Notes: generated by a model not told the origin, from the sequence alone. DNA of 64,000 nucleotides from Collinsella sp. (GCA_019414515.1 DXLX01000023.1:1-64000), one strand, 5' to 3'; positions 33,963 through 43,691 are shown, numbered from the stretch's first letter. Made by a program: numbers and translations.

Positions 33963-35723
33963 TTATGCCTTGAGGTTTTCCTCGATCCAGGCGACGGCAC
34001 CCTTGGGATCCTTAGTGAGGTCGATGTACTGTTTGCCCTTGGGCGACAGCAGCGTGATGCCCAGGCGGTCGGTGTCGGCCTTCATCTCGTTGTAATAGGT
34101 GCGAACCTGCGGAGCCAGGACGATGACGTTGTACTGGTCCATGATGGCGTAGTGGCTGCCGTAGGCACCGGCGTTGGCGGTAATGTCGATGCCCAGCTCG
34201 TCGGCGCCTTCCTTAAGCGCGTTGGCGAGCAGTGCAGAGGTGCCGGCGCCAGCGCACAGAACCAGAACCCTCAGATCCTTGCCCTTAAGGGCGGACGGAG
34301 CTGCGGAGGCCTCAGTGGCAGAAGCGGTCTCGACAACAGGAGCCTCAACGGCGGGGGCGGCAGCGGTCTTGACGGCTTTGGTCTCCTCGGCCTCTTCTTC
34401 GGCCAGGGTCTCGGCCTCCTGCTTGCACAGGACGTTGTCGTAGGCCTTGCAGAACGGGTAGTAGATCAAGAAGTCAACGACCAGCAGGACGACAACCAGG
34501 ACCAGAGAGATCGGCTGGAAGTTGGTGTCGATGAAGGTGCCGATCGGTCCGGGGAGTGCCCACGGCATGGCATAGATAAAGCCGTTCATGCCCAAAAAGT
34601 CGATGAAGAACTTACCAATGAGGACGTTGGCCACGGGGGCAAACAGGAACGGGATCAGGAAGTACGGGTTGAGGATGATGGGCGCGGCGAACAGCAGCGG
34701 CTCGTTGACGGCGAACATCACGGGCACGACAGAGGCTTTGCCGACGGCCTTGAGCTGCTTGGAGCGCATAAAGAGCAGGAAGATGATCGGGACAATGAAC
34801 GTGGCGCCGGTGCCGCCGAGTTCGCCGATGTAGTTACCGAAGTTTTCGGTCAGGGCGAGGGCGGGGTGACCGCCGGCCTGCAGCGTGGCGAGGTTGGTGG
34901 TGATGTTGCCAAACAGCGCGGCGTTGAGGGCAGGCTTAACGACCGAGGGGCCGTGGATGCCCATGAACCAGAACAGCGGGATCATGAACCAGATGAGGGC
35001 GAGGCCGGCGTAGGAATCGGCAGCGGCGAACAGCGGGCTCACCAGCGTGGAGATGACGTTGGCAAACGGGACGGCCAAGCAGGTGCGGCAGATAACGTCG
35101 ATGACGGCGACAAACAGGATGGAGAAGCTGAAGGCGAAGATGTCGCGGAAGTTCTGGGCGATGGCGCCGGGGACTTCTTTGGGCAGCTTGATGGTGATGT
35201 CTCGCTTAATGCAGAAGGCATAGATGTTGACCGTGGCAAATGCGGCGACAAAGGAGCTCAGCAGGCCCTTGGTGCCCATGTTGTCGGTAAAGAACACCGA
35301 GACATCGGCGCCGTCGATCTTGGCACTCGTCTGGGTAACGGCCAAGATGAGCATAGCGCACATGGCGGCGACCATGGTGCTCGTGGCGTTGATGGCCTTG
35401 CCGGCAGGCATGCGGCGGTTCTTGGAGCCGGTCAGCGCGCTTGCGGTGGTGCCGGCGACCATGATGCCCACGACGCCCATCGTGAAGTTGTAAACCTTGT
35501 TGCAGAAGTTCACGACGTCGACGTTCCACCAGTCGGGCAGCGTAAAGCCGCCGACCGTGGCGACAACGCCCGGCAGGGTCGAAATAAGCAGGAAGACAGA
35601 AGAAGACAGGATAATGGGCATTGCTGCCAAAAAGCCGTCTTTAATGGCCTGAAGGTAGATGTTCTTAGAGACCTTGTCGAAGTACGGCTGACCTTTCTCC
35701 AAGAACTTAACGATCGATTCCAT
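33963..35723 (-). CDS. lacE: PTS lactose-type EIICB (copy 2)
   Basis: 586 residues. IIC domain from MESIVKFLEKGQPYFDKVSK to about 430, an Ala/Glu-rich linker, then IIB with the phosphocysteine in LVLCAGAGTSALLANAL (about 495). It is the second gene of an operon whose first gene is lacG copy 2, the reverse of the gene order in modules 1 and 3. The closing part (LGITLLSPKGKQYIDLTKDP) is nearly identical in layout to copy 1. A good AAGAGGAG RBS precedes it. Confidence 0.92.
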   Translation of the reverse strand: MESIVKFLEKGQPYFDKVSKNIYLQAIKDGFLAAMPIILSSSVFLLISTLPGVVATVGGFTLPDWWNVDVVNFCNKVYNFTMGVVGIMVAGTTASALTGSKNRRMPAGKAINATSTMVAAMCAMLILAVTQTSAKIDGADVSVFFTDNMGTKGLLSSFVAAFATVNIYAFCIKRDITIKLPKEVPGAIAQNFRDIFAFSFSILFVAVIDVICRTCLAVPFANVISTLVSPLFAAADSYAGLALIWFMIPLFWFMGIHGPSVVKPALNAALFGNITTNLATLQAGGHPALALTENFGNYIGELGGTGATFIVPIIFLLFMRSKQLKAVGKASVVPVMFAVNEPLLFAAPIILNPYFLIPFLFAPVANVLIGKFFIDFLGMNGFIYAMPWALPGPIGTFIDTNFQPISLVLVVVLLVVDFLIYYPFCKAYDNVLCKQEAETLAEEEAEETKAVKTAAAPAVEAPVVETASATEASAAPSALKGKDLRVLVLCAGAGTSALLANALKEGADELGIDITANAGAYGSHYAIMDQYNVIVLAPQVRTYYNEMKADTDRLGITLLSPKGKQYIDLTKDPKGAVAWIEENLKA

Positions 35724-35899
35724 AGTTCACGCTCCTCTTTGCATGAAATCTTAATGGCATGGACGTTGAAAACCTATATGGTCTCCCGCTTGCTAAAAGC
35801 CCGGGTGCAGGCGGGGCCGGTCCCAGAGGGAGAGAGGGGAGCGGCTGGGTTTGTATCGCATAGGGCCGCTCCCTTCTCGGGGGAAAGCGAGGCGATGCG

Positions 35900-37342
35900 C
35901 TACTGCGCGTCCGCCATAGTGTCGGCGAGCTCCTTGTACCAGAGTGCCGACTGCTTGATGTAGCGTTTTTGCGTGTCGAAGTCGATGTAGAACAGGCCGT
36001 AGCGCTTGTTATAGCCATTGGCCCACGAGAACTGGTCCTGCAGGCTCCAGATAAAGTAGCCCTGGACGTCGACGCCCTCGGCGCGCGCCTGGAGCACCTT
36101 CTCCATGTGCTGGTCGACAAAGTCGATGCGCTCGGGATCGGCGACGATGCCGTTTGCGTCGGGCTCGGGGTCCTTGTGGCCCAGGCCGTTTTCGGTGATA
36201 TAGATGACGGGGAGGTTGGGATAGGTGGCGCTGATGTGCTTGAGCGTGTCGTAGAGGCCTTGCGGGTAGATGAGCCAATCCCAGTCGGTGGTGGGGATAC
36301 CCGGCATATCGACCTGCTGCCCGACGCCCTTAAACTTAAAGCACGAGGTGCCCTTGTCTCCGGTGCCGTTAAAGCTGTTGGTTGACTCGCCATCGTAGGC
36401 GGCGATAAACGCCGACTGATAGTAGTTGAGGCCGAACATATCGTTGCGGGGCGCCGCCTTGGCGAGCTCCTCCATGTCGCTGTCCTCAACCGTAAGTGTG
36501 GCGTTGTTGGCACGCAGAATCTCGTTGATGAGTGAGAGGGTGCGCGCGGAGTAGTGACCCAGGAAGGCGCCGTCCATGATGAAGTCGGTGTAGAAGGCGT
36601 TGTACAGGTCGGCGGCGTGCTGGTCGGCGGGCGAGTCGGTGGCAGGATATGCCGGCGTCAGGACGTTGACCATGCCAATGCGTCCGCCCAGGTGCTCGGT
36701 CTCGTCAAGATCCTTATACAGGTTGACGGCGCGGGCGTGGGCAACGAGCTCGTTGTGCTGGCTCTGGATGCCGCTCGTCACATCAAAGTGATGGTTGGGC
36801 GGGAAGTTGCCTTGGATGTATTGGGAGTGCGAGAGGCTGATGAGCTCGTTGATGGTGAACCAATTCTTGACCTCGCGGAACTCGCGGAAGCAGAACTCGG
36901 CATAGCGCACATAGGCGTCGACGGTCTTGCGGTTGAGCCAGTCGCCCTGGTTGAACAGGGCGGCGGGGGAGTCAAAGTGATGCAGGGACACATAGGGCTC
37001 GACGCCATACTTTTTGCAGCAGGCGAACAGCTCGTGGTAGTGCTTAACGCCCTCGGCGAGGGGTTCGGCATCGTCGCCGTTGGGGAAGATGCGGGTCCAG
37101 GCGATGGACACACGAATGGCGTTGAGTCCATGCTCGGCAGAAAGGCGGATATCCTCCTCGTAGCGGTTGTAGAAATCACTGGCCGGGTCGGGCAAAAAGC
37201 GACCCTGGGCGACAAGGTAATCGTCCCACATGGTCTTACCCTTGCCTGCCACCTTCGTGGAACCTTCCGTTTGGTACGCGGCGGTTGCGGCGCCCCAAAC
37301 AAAGCCCTTCGGCAGCTGCTGTACGCGGTTTAGCAAAGACAT
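35900..37342 (-). CDS. lacG: GH1 phospho-beta-galactosidase/glucosidase (copy 2)
   Basis: 480 residues. GH1 fold with N-terminal GFVWGAATAAYQTEGS, acid/base Glu in FTINEL (NE retained, TF changed to TI), nucleophile Glu in YITENG and phosphate site FSWANGYNKRYG. It is the most divergent of the three GH1 proteins in the window, so its aglycone or linkage preference may differ. First gene of the operon with lacE copy 2; 176 bp separate them. ATG 37342 is preferred over 37348 because GAGGG lies at a better distance. Confidence 0.87.
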   Translation of the reverse strand: MSLLNRVQQLPKGFVWGAATAAYQTEGSTKVAGKGKTMWDDYLVAQGRFLPDPASDFYNRYEEDIRLSAEHGLNAIRVSIAWTRIFPNGDDAEPLAEGVKHYHELFACCKKYGVEPYVSLHHFDSPAALFNQGDWLNRKTVDAYVRYAEFCFREFREVKNWFTINELISLSHSQYIQGNFPPNHHFDVTSGIQSQHNELVAHARAVNLYKDLDETEHLGGRIGMVNVLTPAYPATDSPADQHAADLYNAFYTDFIMDGAFLGHYSARTLSLINEILRANNATLTVEDSDMEELAKAAPRNDMFGLNYYQSAFIAAYDGESTNSFNGTGDKGTSCFKFKGVGQQVDMPGIPTTDWDWLIYPQGLYDTLKHISATYPNLPVIYITENGLGHKDPEPDANGIVADPERIDFVDQHMEKVLQARAEGVDVQGYFIWSLQDQFSWANGYNKRYGLFYIDFDTQKRYIKQSALWYKELADTMADAQ

Positions 37343-37461
37343 ATGCATACACCCTCTCGTCTCGCTGTTCGATATTGTGCGTTTGCGCTCAGGAGGCTCC
37401 CTGGTTAGCGTTCAGCGGTGAAAAAGCCCGATAAACACTATCTTAAAATGATTAGAACCAA

Positions 37462-37634
37462 AATGAGCACGTGAACATTTGACAATGAGCACGTTAACAT
37501 CCGGCTGGAATGTATAGAAACAAAACAACTTCAAACAGCCGCGAACGGTTGTATTTGTTCGGTAAGCGGTTTTGATTGACAGAAGTTTTCATGTTGTGGT
37601 ATATGGCTCGGGTATCATGAGCACGTTATCAATG
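37462..37634. promoter_or_regulatory. LacI-type operators of module 2 (three sites)
   Basis: AATGAGCACGTGAACATT at 37462-37479, AATGAGCACGTTAACAT at 37484-37500 and ATGAGCACGTTATCAAT near 37617-37633. The first two flank each other near the lacG promoter; the third is close to the lacI start. Related to, but distinct from, the operators of the other modules. Confidence 0.75.
37539..37570 (+). promoter_or_regulatory. 21-bp-phased CGGT element, lac module 2
   Basis: CCGCGAACGGT, 10 bp, CGGTAAGCGGT, between the second and third LacI operators. Confidence 0.7.
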
Positions 37635-37683
37635 TATGTACGATGCGCCATGGGCGCGGGGAATAGTTGGGAAGCAGGTTAGC

Positions 37684-38721
37684 GTGGAAGGCATGGATCA
37701 GCAGACAAGGAATGGTCGTTCGGCGAGCGCGGCAGAGGTTGCGGCGCTCGCTGGCGTGAGCCGCCAGACTGTGTCTCGCGTGGTCAACGGTATGCCCAAC
37801 GTGACGGAAAAGACGCGCAAGCGTGTGCTGGCCGCCATGGAAGAGCTGGGCTTTCGTCCCAATTTTGCTGGAGCGGCGTTGCGCGGCGGGTCGTATCGTT
37901 CTATTGGCCTGTGCATGTACAACATCACACGTGTCGGTAACCTGGCGACGCTCGAGGGTATCATGCAAGCGGCGCGCGAGCACGATTTTGCCGTCACTAT
38001 GATCGAGATGGGCGGCGACAAGCCCTATACACTTGCCGATGCCTCGCGCCGCATGGTCGAGCGACCCGTCGACGGCATGATTCTCAACATGAACCGCATG
38101 GCTCCCGATTTTGAGGAGTTTGTTCCCCAGCCGGGAGTGCGAACGGTCATCCTGTCCATGTATGCGCATCCGCGCTGCACGACGATCGACTCCGACCAGT
38201 ATGGTTCGTGCGAGCTGTTGACCAATTATCTGCTGGAACATGGTCACTCGAATATGCGGTTTGTGGCGGGTCCGGAAAACTCGATTTCCTCGCGTTTTCG
38301 TGAGGCCGGTTGGCGCGATACGCTGGGTCGTGCTCATGTCGATGCCGCTCCGATGCTGCGTGGCGATTGGAGTGCGGACAGTGGGTACGCCATGGGCGAG
38401 CGGATTGCGGCCGAGGTGCTTGCCGGCGGGTCGCAGGCGCCGACTGCCGTGCTTGCGGCAAATGACCAGATGGCGCTGGGCGTTATCGCCGCGCTCGAGA
38501 ACGCGGGCCTGTCCGTGCCCGACGACGTGAGCGTGGTTGGTATCGACGACGCACTCGAGGGACTTGTTCCTCACAATCGGCTGACGACGCTGCGATTTGA
38601 TTTGCGCGGTGTCGGTAAGCTTGCGTTTGAGGCGGCGATTGGAGAGAGCTCGTCTATCGAGGCGATTCATGTGCCGAGCACGCTGGTCGAACGCTCGACT
38701 GTTAGGGACATACGGGGTTAG
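37684..38721 (+). CDS. LacI family regulator, lac module 2
   Basis: 345 residues. HTH AAEVAALAGVSRQTVSRVVN near the N-terminus, hinge at GAALRGGSY, effector domain with TVILSMYAHPRCTTIDSDQY and VSVVGIDDALEGLVP. GTG 37684 (AGG just upstream) or ATG 37693 may be the start; the 48 nt upstream of the GTG in the same frame look non-coding. Divergent from lacG-lacE copy 2. Closely resembles the module 3 and galK-linked LacI proteins. Confidence 0.88.
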   Translation: MEGMDQQTRNGRSASAAEVAALAGVSRQTVSRVVNGMPNVTEKTRKRVLAAMEELGFRPNFAGAALRGGSYRSIGLCMYNITRVGNLATLEGIMQAAREHDFAVTMIEMGGDKPYTLADASRRMVERPVDGMILNMNRMAPDFEEFVPQPGVRTVILSMYAHPRCTTIDSDQYGSCELLTNYLLEHGHSNMRFVAGPENSISSRFREAGWRDTLGRAHVDAAPMLRGDWSADSGYAMGERIAAEVLAGGSQAPTAVLAANDQMALGVIAALENAGLSVPDDVSVVGIDDALEGLVPHNRLTTLRFDLRGVGKLAFEAAIGESSSIEAIHVPSTLVERSTVRDIRG

Positions 38722-38735
38722 GTCCTACTCCGTCT

Positions 38736-38873
38736 GTCTCGATTTGTAACAGGTAGACGGTCAAAAGCGGGCTACGTGTTACAGATTTAGATTCTTCGGA
38801 AAGAGCAATCCTGTTCGTCTCAATCTGTAACAGCTAGGACCCAAAAACTCGGCTAGATGTTACAGATTGAGAC
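38736..38873. repeat. 57-bp inverted-repeat units, pair D
   Basis: Units 38736-38792 and 38817-38873, 24 bp apart, between the converging lacI (module 2) and lacG (module 3) genes. The second unit has perfect 16-bp arms GTCTCAATCTGTAACA / TGTTACAGATTGAGAC. Confidence 0.9.
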
Positions 38874-38893
38874 AAACGGACCCCGAACCGCCC

Positions 38894-38937
38894 AAAAAGG
38901 CCGGGGGCGGCGCGCCGTGTGACGTGCCGCCCCCGGC
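38894..38937 (-). terminator. Terminator of lac operon 3
   Basis: On the minus strand GCCGGGGGCGGC pairs with GCCGCCCCCGGC and is followed by CTTTTTGGG. Confidence 0.88.
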
Positions 38938-38997
38938 TGAGAAATGGGGACAGGTTATGTGGGCGGTGCAACTCCGCCAACCACTCGCCGCAAGCCG

Positions 38998-40437
38998 CTA
39001 GTCCAGACGACGGGTCTGCGCCACGTGCTTATACCAGTAGGCGCTTGCCTTGGGCGTGCGCTTCTGGGTTTCAAAGTCAACGTAGAAGAAGCCGTAACGC
39101 TTGTTGTAGCCATTGGTCCAGGAGAACTGATCCTGCAGGCTCCACAGGAAGTAGCCGCCTACGTTGACGCCAACCTCCATGGCCTTGAGCAACCAGCGCA
39201 GGTGCTGCTCGATGTAGTCGATGCGCGGCTGGTCGTCCACAAAACCGTCCTTGTAGGGGTCCTTGTAGCCCATGCCGTTCTCGGTGATGAAGATCTGCTT
39301 GTAGTTGGGGTAGCGCTGCTTAATGTAGACGAGCAGATCGAACAGGCCCTCGGGATAGATGATCCAGTCCCAGTCGGTGGTGGGGATGCCAGGCTTGTTC
39401 ACATGCTCGCCAATACCCTTAACGCGCCAGCGGCCGGTGCCCTTCTCGCCCGTACCGTTGTGGTGCAGGTCGTTCTCGCCATCGTAAGCCTTCAAGAAGC
39501 GGCACTGGTAGTTGTTAACGCCCAGGTAGTCGTTGTAGAGCGCGGCCTCGCGCATAATCTCGAGGTCCTCGTCCAGGATCTCGATGGTGCCGCCTGAGAC
39601 GGCAGCCAGGCGGTTGGCGCACTCGAGGGTGTCGGGGGCATAGTCGCCGCGGAAGGTGGCGTCGAGCAGAAACTGGTTCTGCAGCACGTGCTCGTTGTTG
39701 GCGGCTTTGATGTCGGCGGGGTCGTTCTCGTTGAGCGGATACTTAAACTCCAGCGACTGAATGACGCCGATCTTGCCCTTAAAGCCGCCGTTGTGGAAGG
39801 CCAGCACGGCCTTGGCGTGGGCGAGCATCATGTTGTGCTCGCACTGGAAGGCCTCGGCCAGATGCGCCTTGACGCCACCGGGGAAGGTGCCCTCAATGTA
39901 GGTGTTGGAGGCGTCGGCCCAGATCTCGTTAAAGGTGAACCAGTAGGTTACCTGGTCGGCGTACTCCTTAAAGCAGAAGGTGGCAAAGTCCACAAAGGCG
40001 TCGATGGTCTCGCGGTTGAGGAAGTCGCCCTTCTCAAAGAGGGGAAGCGGCGTATCGAAGTGATGCAGCGTGACAAACGGCTCAACGTGGTGCTTGTGGC
40101 ACTCGGCGAAGAGGTCGTGGTAGAACTGGACACCCTCGGGGTTGATTTCGCCGGTACCGTTGGGGAAGATGCGGCTCCAGGCGATGGAGAGGCGGATGCC
40201 GTTGATACCGAACTCCTCGCACAGCTCCAAGTCGACGGGGTACTGGTTGTAGAAGTCCGAAGCGGGATCGGGGGAGAAGCGCCCCTGGGCCTCCAGGAAG
40301 TCGTCCCAGGCAACCTTGCCCTTACCGTGGGTGCGGGTCTCGCCCTCTACCTGGTAGGCAGCGGTGGCGCCGCCAAAGACAAAGTCCTCGGGAAACTGCG
40401 CGGGCGGGTTGGTGACGCTAGCAGGGTTAACGGACAT
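38998..40437 (-). CDS. lacG: 6-phospho-beta-galactosidase, GH1 (copy 3)
   Basis: 479 residues. Very similar to copy 1 throughout (FVFGGATAAYQVEGETRTHG, acid/base Glu in FTFNEI, nucleophile in FITENGMGYKD, phosphate site SWTNGYNKRYG), with a few extra residues at the N-terminus. It follows the frameshifted lacE copy 3 by 66 bp in the same operon. If that permease is inactive in the cell, this enzyme would depend on sugar imported by the other EIICB proteins. Confidence 0.9.
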   Translation of the reverse strand: MSVNPASVTNPPAQFPEDFVFGGATAAYQVEGETRTHGKGKVAWDDFLEAQGRFSPDPASDFYNQYPVDLELCEEFGINGIRLSIAWSRIFPNGTGEINPEGVQFYHDLFAECHKHHVEPFVTLHHFDTPLPLFEKGDFLNRETIDAFVDFATFCFKEYADQVTYWFTFNEIWADASNTYIEGTFPGGVKAHLAEAFQCEHNMMLAHAKAVLAFHNGGFKGKIGVIQSLEFKYPLNENDPADIKAANNEHVLQNQFLLDATFRGDYAPDTLECANRLAAVSGGTIEILDEDLEIMREAALYNDYLGVNNYQCRFLKAYDGENDLHHNGTGEKGTGRWRVKGIGEHVNKPGIPTTDWDWIIYPEGLFDLLVYIKQRYPNYKQIFITENGMGYKDPYKDGFVDDQPRIDYIEQHLRWLLKAMEVGVNVGGYFLWSLQDQFSWTNGYNKRYGFFYVDFETQKRTPKASAYWYKHVAQTRRLD

Positions 40438-40503
40438 GATGATCCAATCGTCTAAATCGAAGGGCCAGCCGGCTGTGGATGGTCGGCTGGCCCTGAGCGT
40501 TAC

Positions 40504-42269
40504 TTACTTCGAAAGCTGCTCGGAGACGAAGGCGAGAGACTTATCGCCGTTCTGGGAGAGCTCGATATACTGCTTGCCACGGCAGGCGACGCACTTGTTG
40601 CCCACGCGCTCGCAGTCCTTCTGCAGGTCGGCCAGGTAGCTTGCGGCCTGCGGGGCCAGGACGACCAGATCGAAGTCGGGGAGCATGTCCACGTGGTTGC
40701 CATAGGCCTCGGCAGCGGTCTCAAGATCAATGCCGCGCTCCTTGGCGGCCTTGGCCAGCGCGTTGGCGAGCAGGCCCGAGGTTCCGCCACCCTGGCAGAG
40801 CACGAGTACGCGCTTGCCGTTGAGGTCGCTGGCGGTCGTTGCCTCAACGGCGACAGCGGCGGGAGCATCGGTCTTTACAGCCTCGGCAGCGGCGCCGGCG
40901 GCAACGCTCTTGGCATCGGCCTTGCCCTGGAAAGCGTCGTTGAGCTTGGCGGCCTTCTCGGCGTTCTTGGCGGCGAGCTCCTCCTGGGAGATCTCGGCCT
41001 CCTCGGCGCACTTCTGGGCGTCATAGGCGCGGAAGAACGGATAGTACAGAGCGAAGTCGACGACCAGGATAAGGGCGAGCATCACAAAGGCGAGCGGCTG
41101 GAAGCCCAGGCCCATGATAGTGCCGATGGGGCCGGGGACGGTCCAGGGCAGGGTGTACATAAAGCCGTTCATGCCCAAGAAGTCGATAAAGATCTTGAGG
41201 ATCCAGATGTTGGCGATCGGGGCAAAGACAAACGGGACAAAGAAGACGGGGTTGAGCACGATGGGCGCGGCGAACAGCAGCGGCTCGTTGACGGCAAAGC
41301 AGACGGGGACGATGGCGGCCTTACCGACGGCGCGCATCTCCTGAGACTTGGCCAGGAAGCAGAACATAAAGACCAGGACGAGCGTGGCGCCGGTGCCGCC
41401 CATGCAGACGACGAAGTACTGGGCACCCTGGGTCAGGACAGCGGAAGCGTGCTGGCCAGCCTGGAACGCAGCCAGGTTGTCGGTCATGTTGGCAACGAGG
41501 GCGGCGGCGATGGCGGGCTCGACGATCGAGGGGCCGTGGACGCCCACGAACCAGAAGAGGCTCATAGCGCCGTAGATCACAGCGAGGCCGATGTAGCCGT
41601 CGGCAGCGGTGAACAGGGGCTGGAACACCTGGATGACGCCCTGGCAAAGCAGAAGCCAAAAGCAGCGCGGAAGGCGATGTCAAAGACCCAAAAGACGGTG
41701 ATGCAGACGGAGAAGGGGATGATGTCCTTAAAGGTCTGCGAGATGTTGGGCGGAACCTGCTCGGGCATCTTGACGGTGATGTTGCGCTTAATGAAGAACT
41801 TGTAGATGATGCCGGTCACAAACGCAGCGATAAAGGCGGTCAGCAGGCCTTTGGAACCAAGGTAGGTGGTGTTGAAGCCGCTGGCGGCGTCCGTGGCGAT
41901 CGTGTCGCTCGAAAGGAGCAAGAAGCCGATGATGGCCGCGCACATGCACGAGATGAAGTTGATCTGGTTGTTCTTGGGCAGATCGCGGTTCTGAGCGTCG
42001 GCGAAGTGCTTGGCCGTGGTGGCGGCACAGGCGATGGCCAGGATGCCCATGGAGTAGTTGTAGCACTTCCATAGGGCGTTGTTGATGTCATCGGGCCAGT
42101 AGAAACCCCAGATATTGGGAACCGAGGCTACCAGGCAGAAGATGGACGAGAAGATGATGATGGGGATGACGGAGATAAAACCGTCGCGGATCGCCTTGAG
42201 GTACTTGTTGCGGGCGATCGCGTTGAAAAAGGGCTGCCCCTTTTCGATGATGGCGATGAGTTGCTCCAT
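40504..42269 (-). pseudogene. lacE: PTS lactose-type EIICB (copy 3), frameshifted
   Basis: Two minus-strand frames together make a full EIICB: 42269 to about 41644 (MEQLIAIIEKGQPFFNAIAR ... FGFCFA) and about 41643 to 40504 (QGVIQVFQPLFTAADGYIG ... with the IIB phosphocysteine in LVLCQGGGTSGLLANAL). The join needs one added base at about 41643-41645, where CCTGG would be CCTGGG on the plus strand. With it the protein would be 588 residues, like its paralogs (586 and 592), and no other damage is seen. Either a very recent loss of function or a sequencing error. First gene of the operon with lacG copy 3; divergent from LacI at 42627. Confidence 0.88.
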
Positions 42270-42329
42270 ACAAAGCTCCTAAGAGTCGGTGGGTTGGCAA
42301 CGATGGTAGCTTTTGACGTTTGGTTGCCA

Positions 42330-42612
42330 AAATGTTGACGTTGCCATTTTGCGACACAAAATAAGACGCGAACCGATGGCCCCTGTGCCTGTGGACCGTC
42401 GATTCCTTGCGCGTAAACGTTTGAGCCGCCCGGTGGCTCTGTGTTTGCACAATGGCAACGTTAACATTTGGTCGACAAAAGCTGTTCGGGGAAGCAAAAA
42501 TGTCGGTGAACGGTAGGTTTTGGGTGGTGAGCGTATGGTGGGGGAGGCGTTGGATATACTTGAAGGCGTTAAAAATGACTGCGTAGGGTGTCACCAATGG
42601 CATCGTTGACAT
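42330..42612. promoter_or_regulatory. LacI-type operators of module 3 (three sites)
   Basis: AAAATGTTGACGTTGCCATT at about 42329-42348, its inverse-type copy AATGGCAACGTTAACATT at 42451-42468, and AATGGCATCGTTGACAT at 42596-42612, which is 14 bp from the lacI start. All share the AATGGCAACGTTAACATT consensus. Confidence 0.75.
42504..42535 (+). promoter_or_regulatory. 21-bp-phased CGGT element, lac module 3
   Basis: CGGTGAACGGT, 10 bp, TGGTGAGCGTA. The second site is degenerate but in exact register. Confidence 0.6.
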
Positions 42613-42626
42613 AGAAAGATCGACCT

Positions 42627-43631
42627 ATGGCCGCTGTTAAAAAATCGGTATCCGTTAAGGATGTGGCGCGTCTCGCGGGCGTCTCGGAACAGACGGTCTC
42701 GCGCACCGTTCACGATTCGCCCAGCGTGCGCCCCGAGACCAAGGAGCGCGTGCGTGCCGCCATGCGCGAGCTGGGGTATCGCCCCAATTTTGCCGGTCGA
42801 TCGCTGCGTCGCGGTAAGTTTAAGACCGTCGGCGTCGCCATGTTCAATATTACCGGCACCGGCAACCTCGACCGTATGGAGGGCTTTGCCGCCGCCGCCG
42901 ATAAGCACGGCTATGCCATCACTCTCACTAAAGTAGACGGGCATCCGTATACCCTCGAGGGCGCATCGTCGCGCATGAGCGCACTGCCGGTGGACGGCAT
43001 GGTTGTGATTATGAACCGCATGCCGGCGGACTTTGGCACCTTTGAGCCGCTGCCCGGTATGCAGACGGTGCTCGTTACCATGCTGGAGCACCCGCTCTGT
43101 TCAACGGTCGATAACGACCAGTTCGATTGCTCGCGCCAAGTGGTCGAGTACTTGCTGGGGCAGGGGCACAAGACCGTGCACTTTATCTCGTGTCCCGAGC
43201 GCTCGCTTTCGGGCATGCGGCGCGAGGAAGGCTGGCGCGAGACATTGCGTGCGCATGGCATCGAGCCACCGCAGCTCGTGCGCGGCGACTGGACAGCGCA
43301 GAGTGGATATGCTGCCGGTCAGGCTCTGGCGGACGATCCGACCTGTACGGCCATTTATGCTTCCAACGATGCCATGGCATATGGCTGCATCCGTGGGCTC
43401 GAGTCGCGCGGGAAGCGCGTGCCCCAGGACGTAAGCGTGGTGGGTGTTGACGATAGTTTGGGCGATATCGTGCCCGATCGTCGCCTGACCACGGTGCGCT
43501 TTGACAACAAACGCGTCGGCATGTGGGCGGTCGACAAGATTGCCGGCGCCGAGGGCGCTGCACCCGGTGTGGAGCACATGCTGTTTCCGGGCGTGCTCGT
43601 CGAGGGCGATACGGTGCGCGATGTACGCTAG
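42627..43631 (+). CDS. LacI family regulator, lac module 3
   Basis: 334 residues. HTH VKDVARLAGVSEQTVSRTVH at about 10-29, hinge RSLRRGKF, effector domain with VLVTMLEHPLCSTVDNDQFD and a C-terminal VLVEGDTVRDVR. Divergent from the lacE-lacG copy 3 operon; its own operator overlaps the region just upstream of its start (42596-42612), so autoregulation is likely. The other nearby target could be lacF (43846), which lies 215 bp downstream. Confidence 0.9.
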   Translation: MAAVKKSVSVKDVARLAGVSEQTVSRTVHDSPSVRPETKERVRAAMRELGYRPNFAGRSLRRGKFKTVGVAMFNITGTGNLDRMEGFAAAADKHGYAITLTKVDGHPYTLEGASSRMSALPVDGMVVIMNRMPADFGTFEPLPGMQTVLVTMLEHPLCSTVDNDQFDCSRQVVEYLLGQGHKTVHFISCPERSLSGMRREEGWRETLRAHGIEPPQLVRGDWTAQSGYAAGQALADDPTCTAIYASNDAMAYGCIRGLESRGKRVPQDVSVVGVDDSLGDIVPDRRLTTVRFDNKRVGMWAVDKIAGAEGAAPGVEHMLFPGVLVEGDTVRDVR

Positions 43632-43691
43632 GGCGCGGGTCTGTTTGGGTTGCCGCTAATTGTGTTCGATATTGTTCAGATTGGTTTAAAA

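Noticed and set aside
33894..35963. 689-codon plus-strand frame over lacE copy 2
   Set aside because: Antisense shadow of the EIICB gene; high-G+C coding DNA commonly leaves such frames open.
23090..38873. CRISPR array from the regularly spaced repeats
   Set aside because: Only two units occur per locus, each unit is itself an inverted repeat with a variable centre, and no cas gene is present. They are interspersed palindromic repeats, not a CRISPR.
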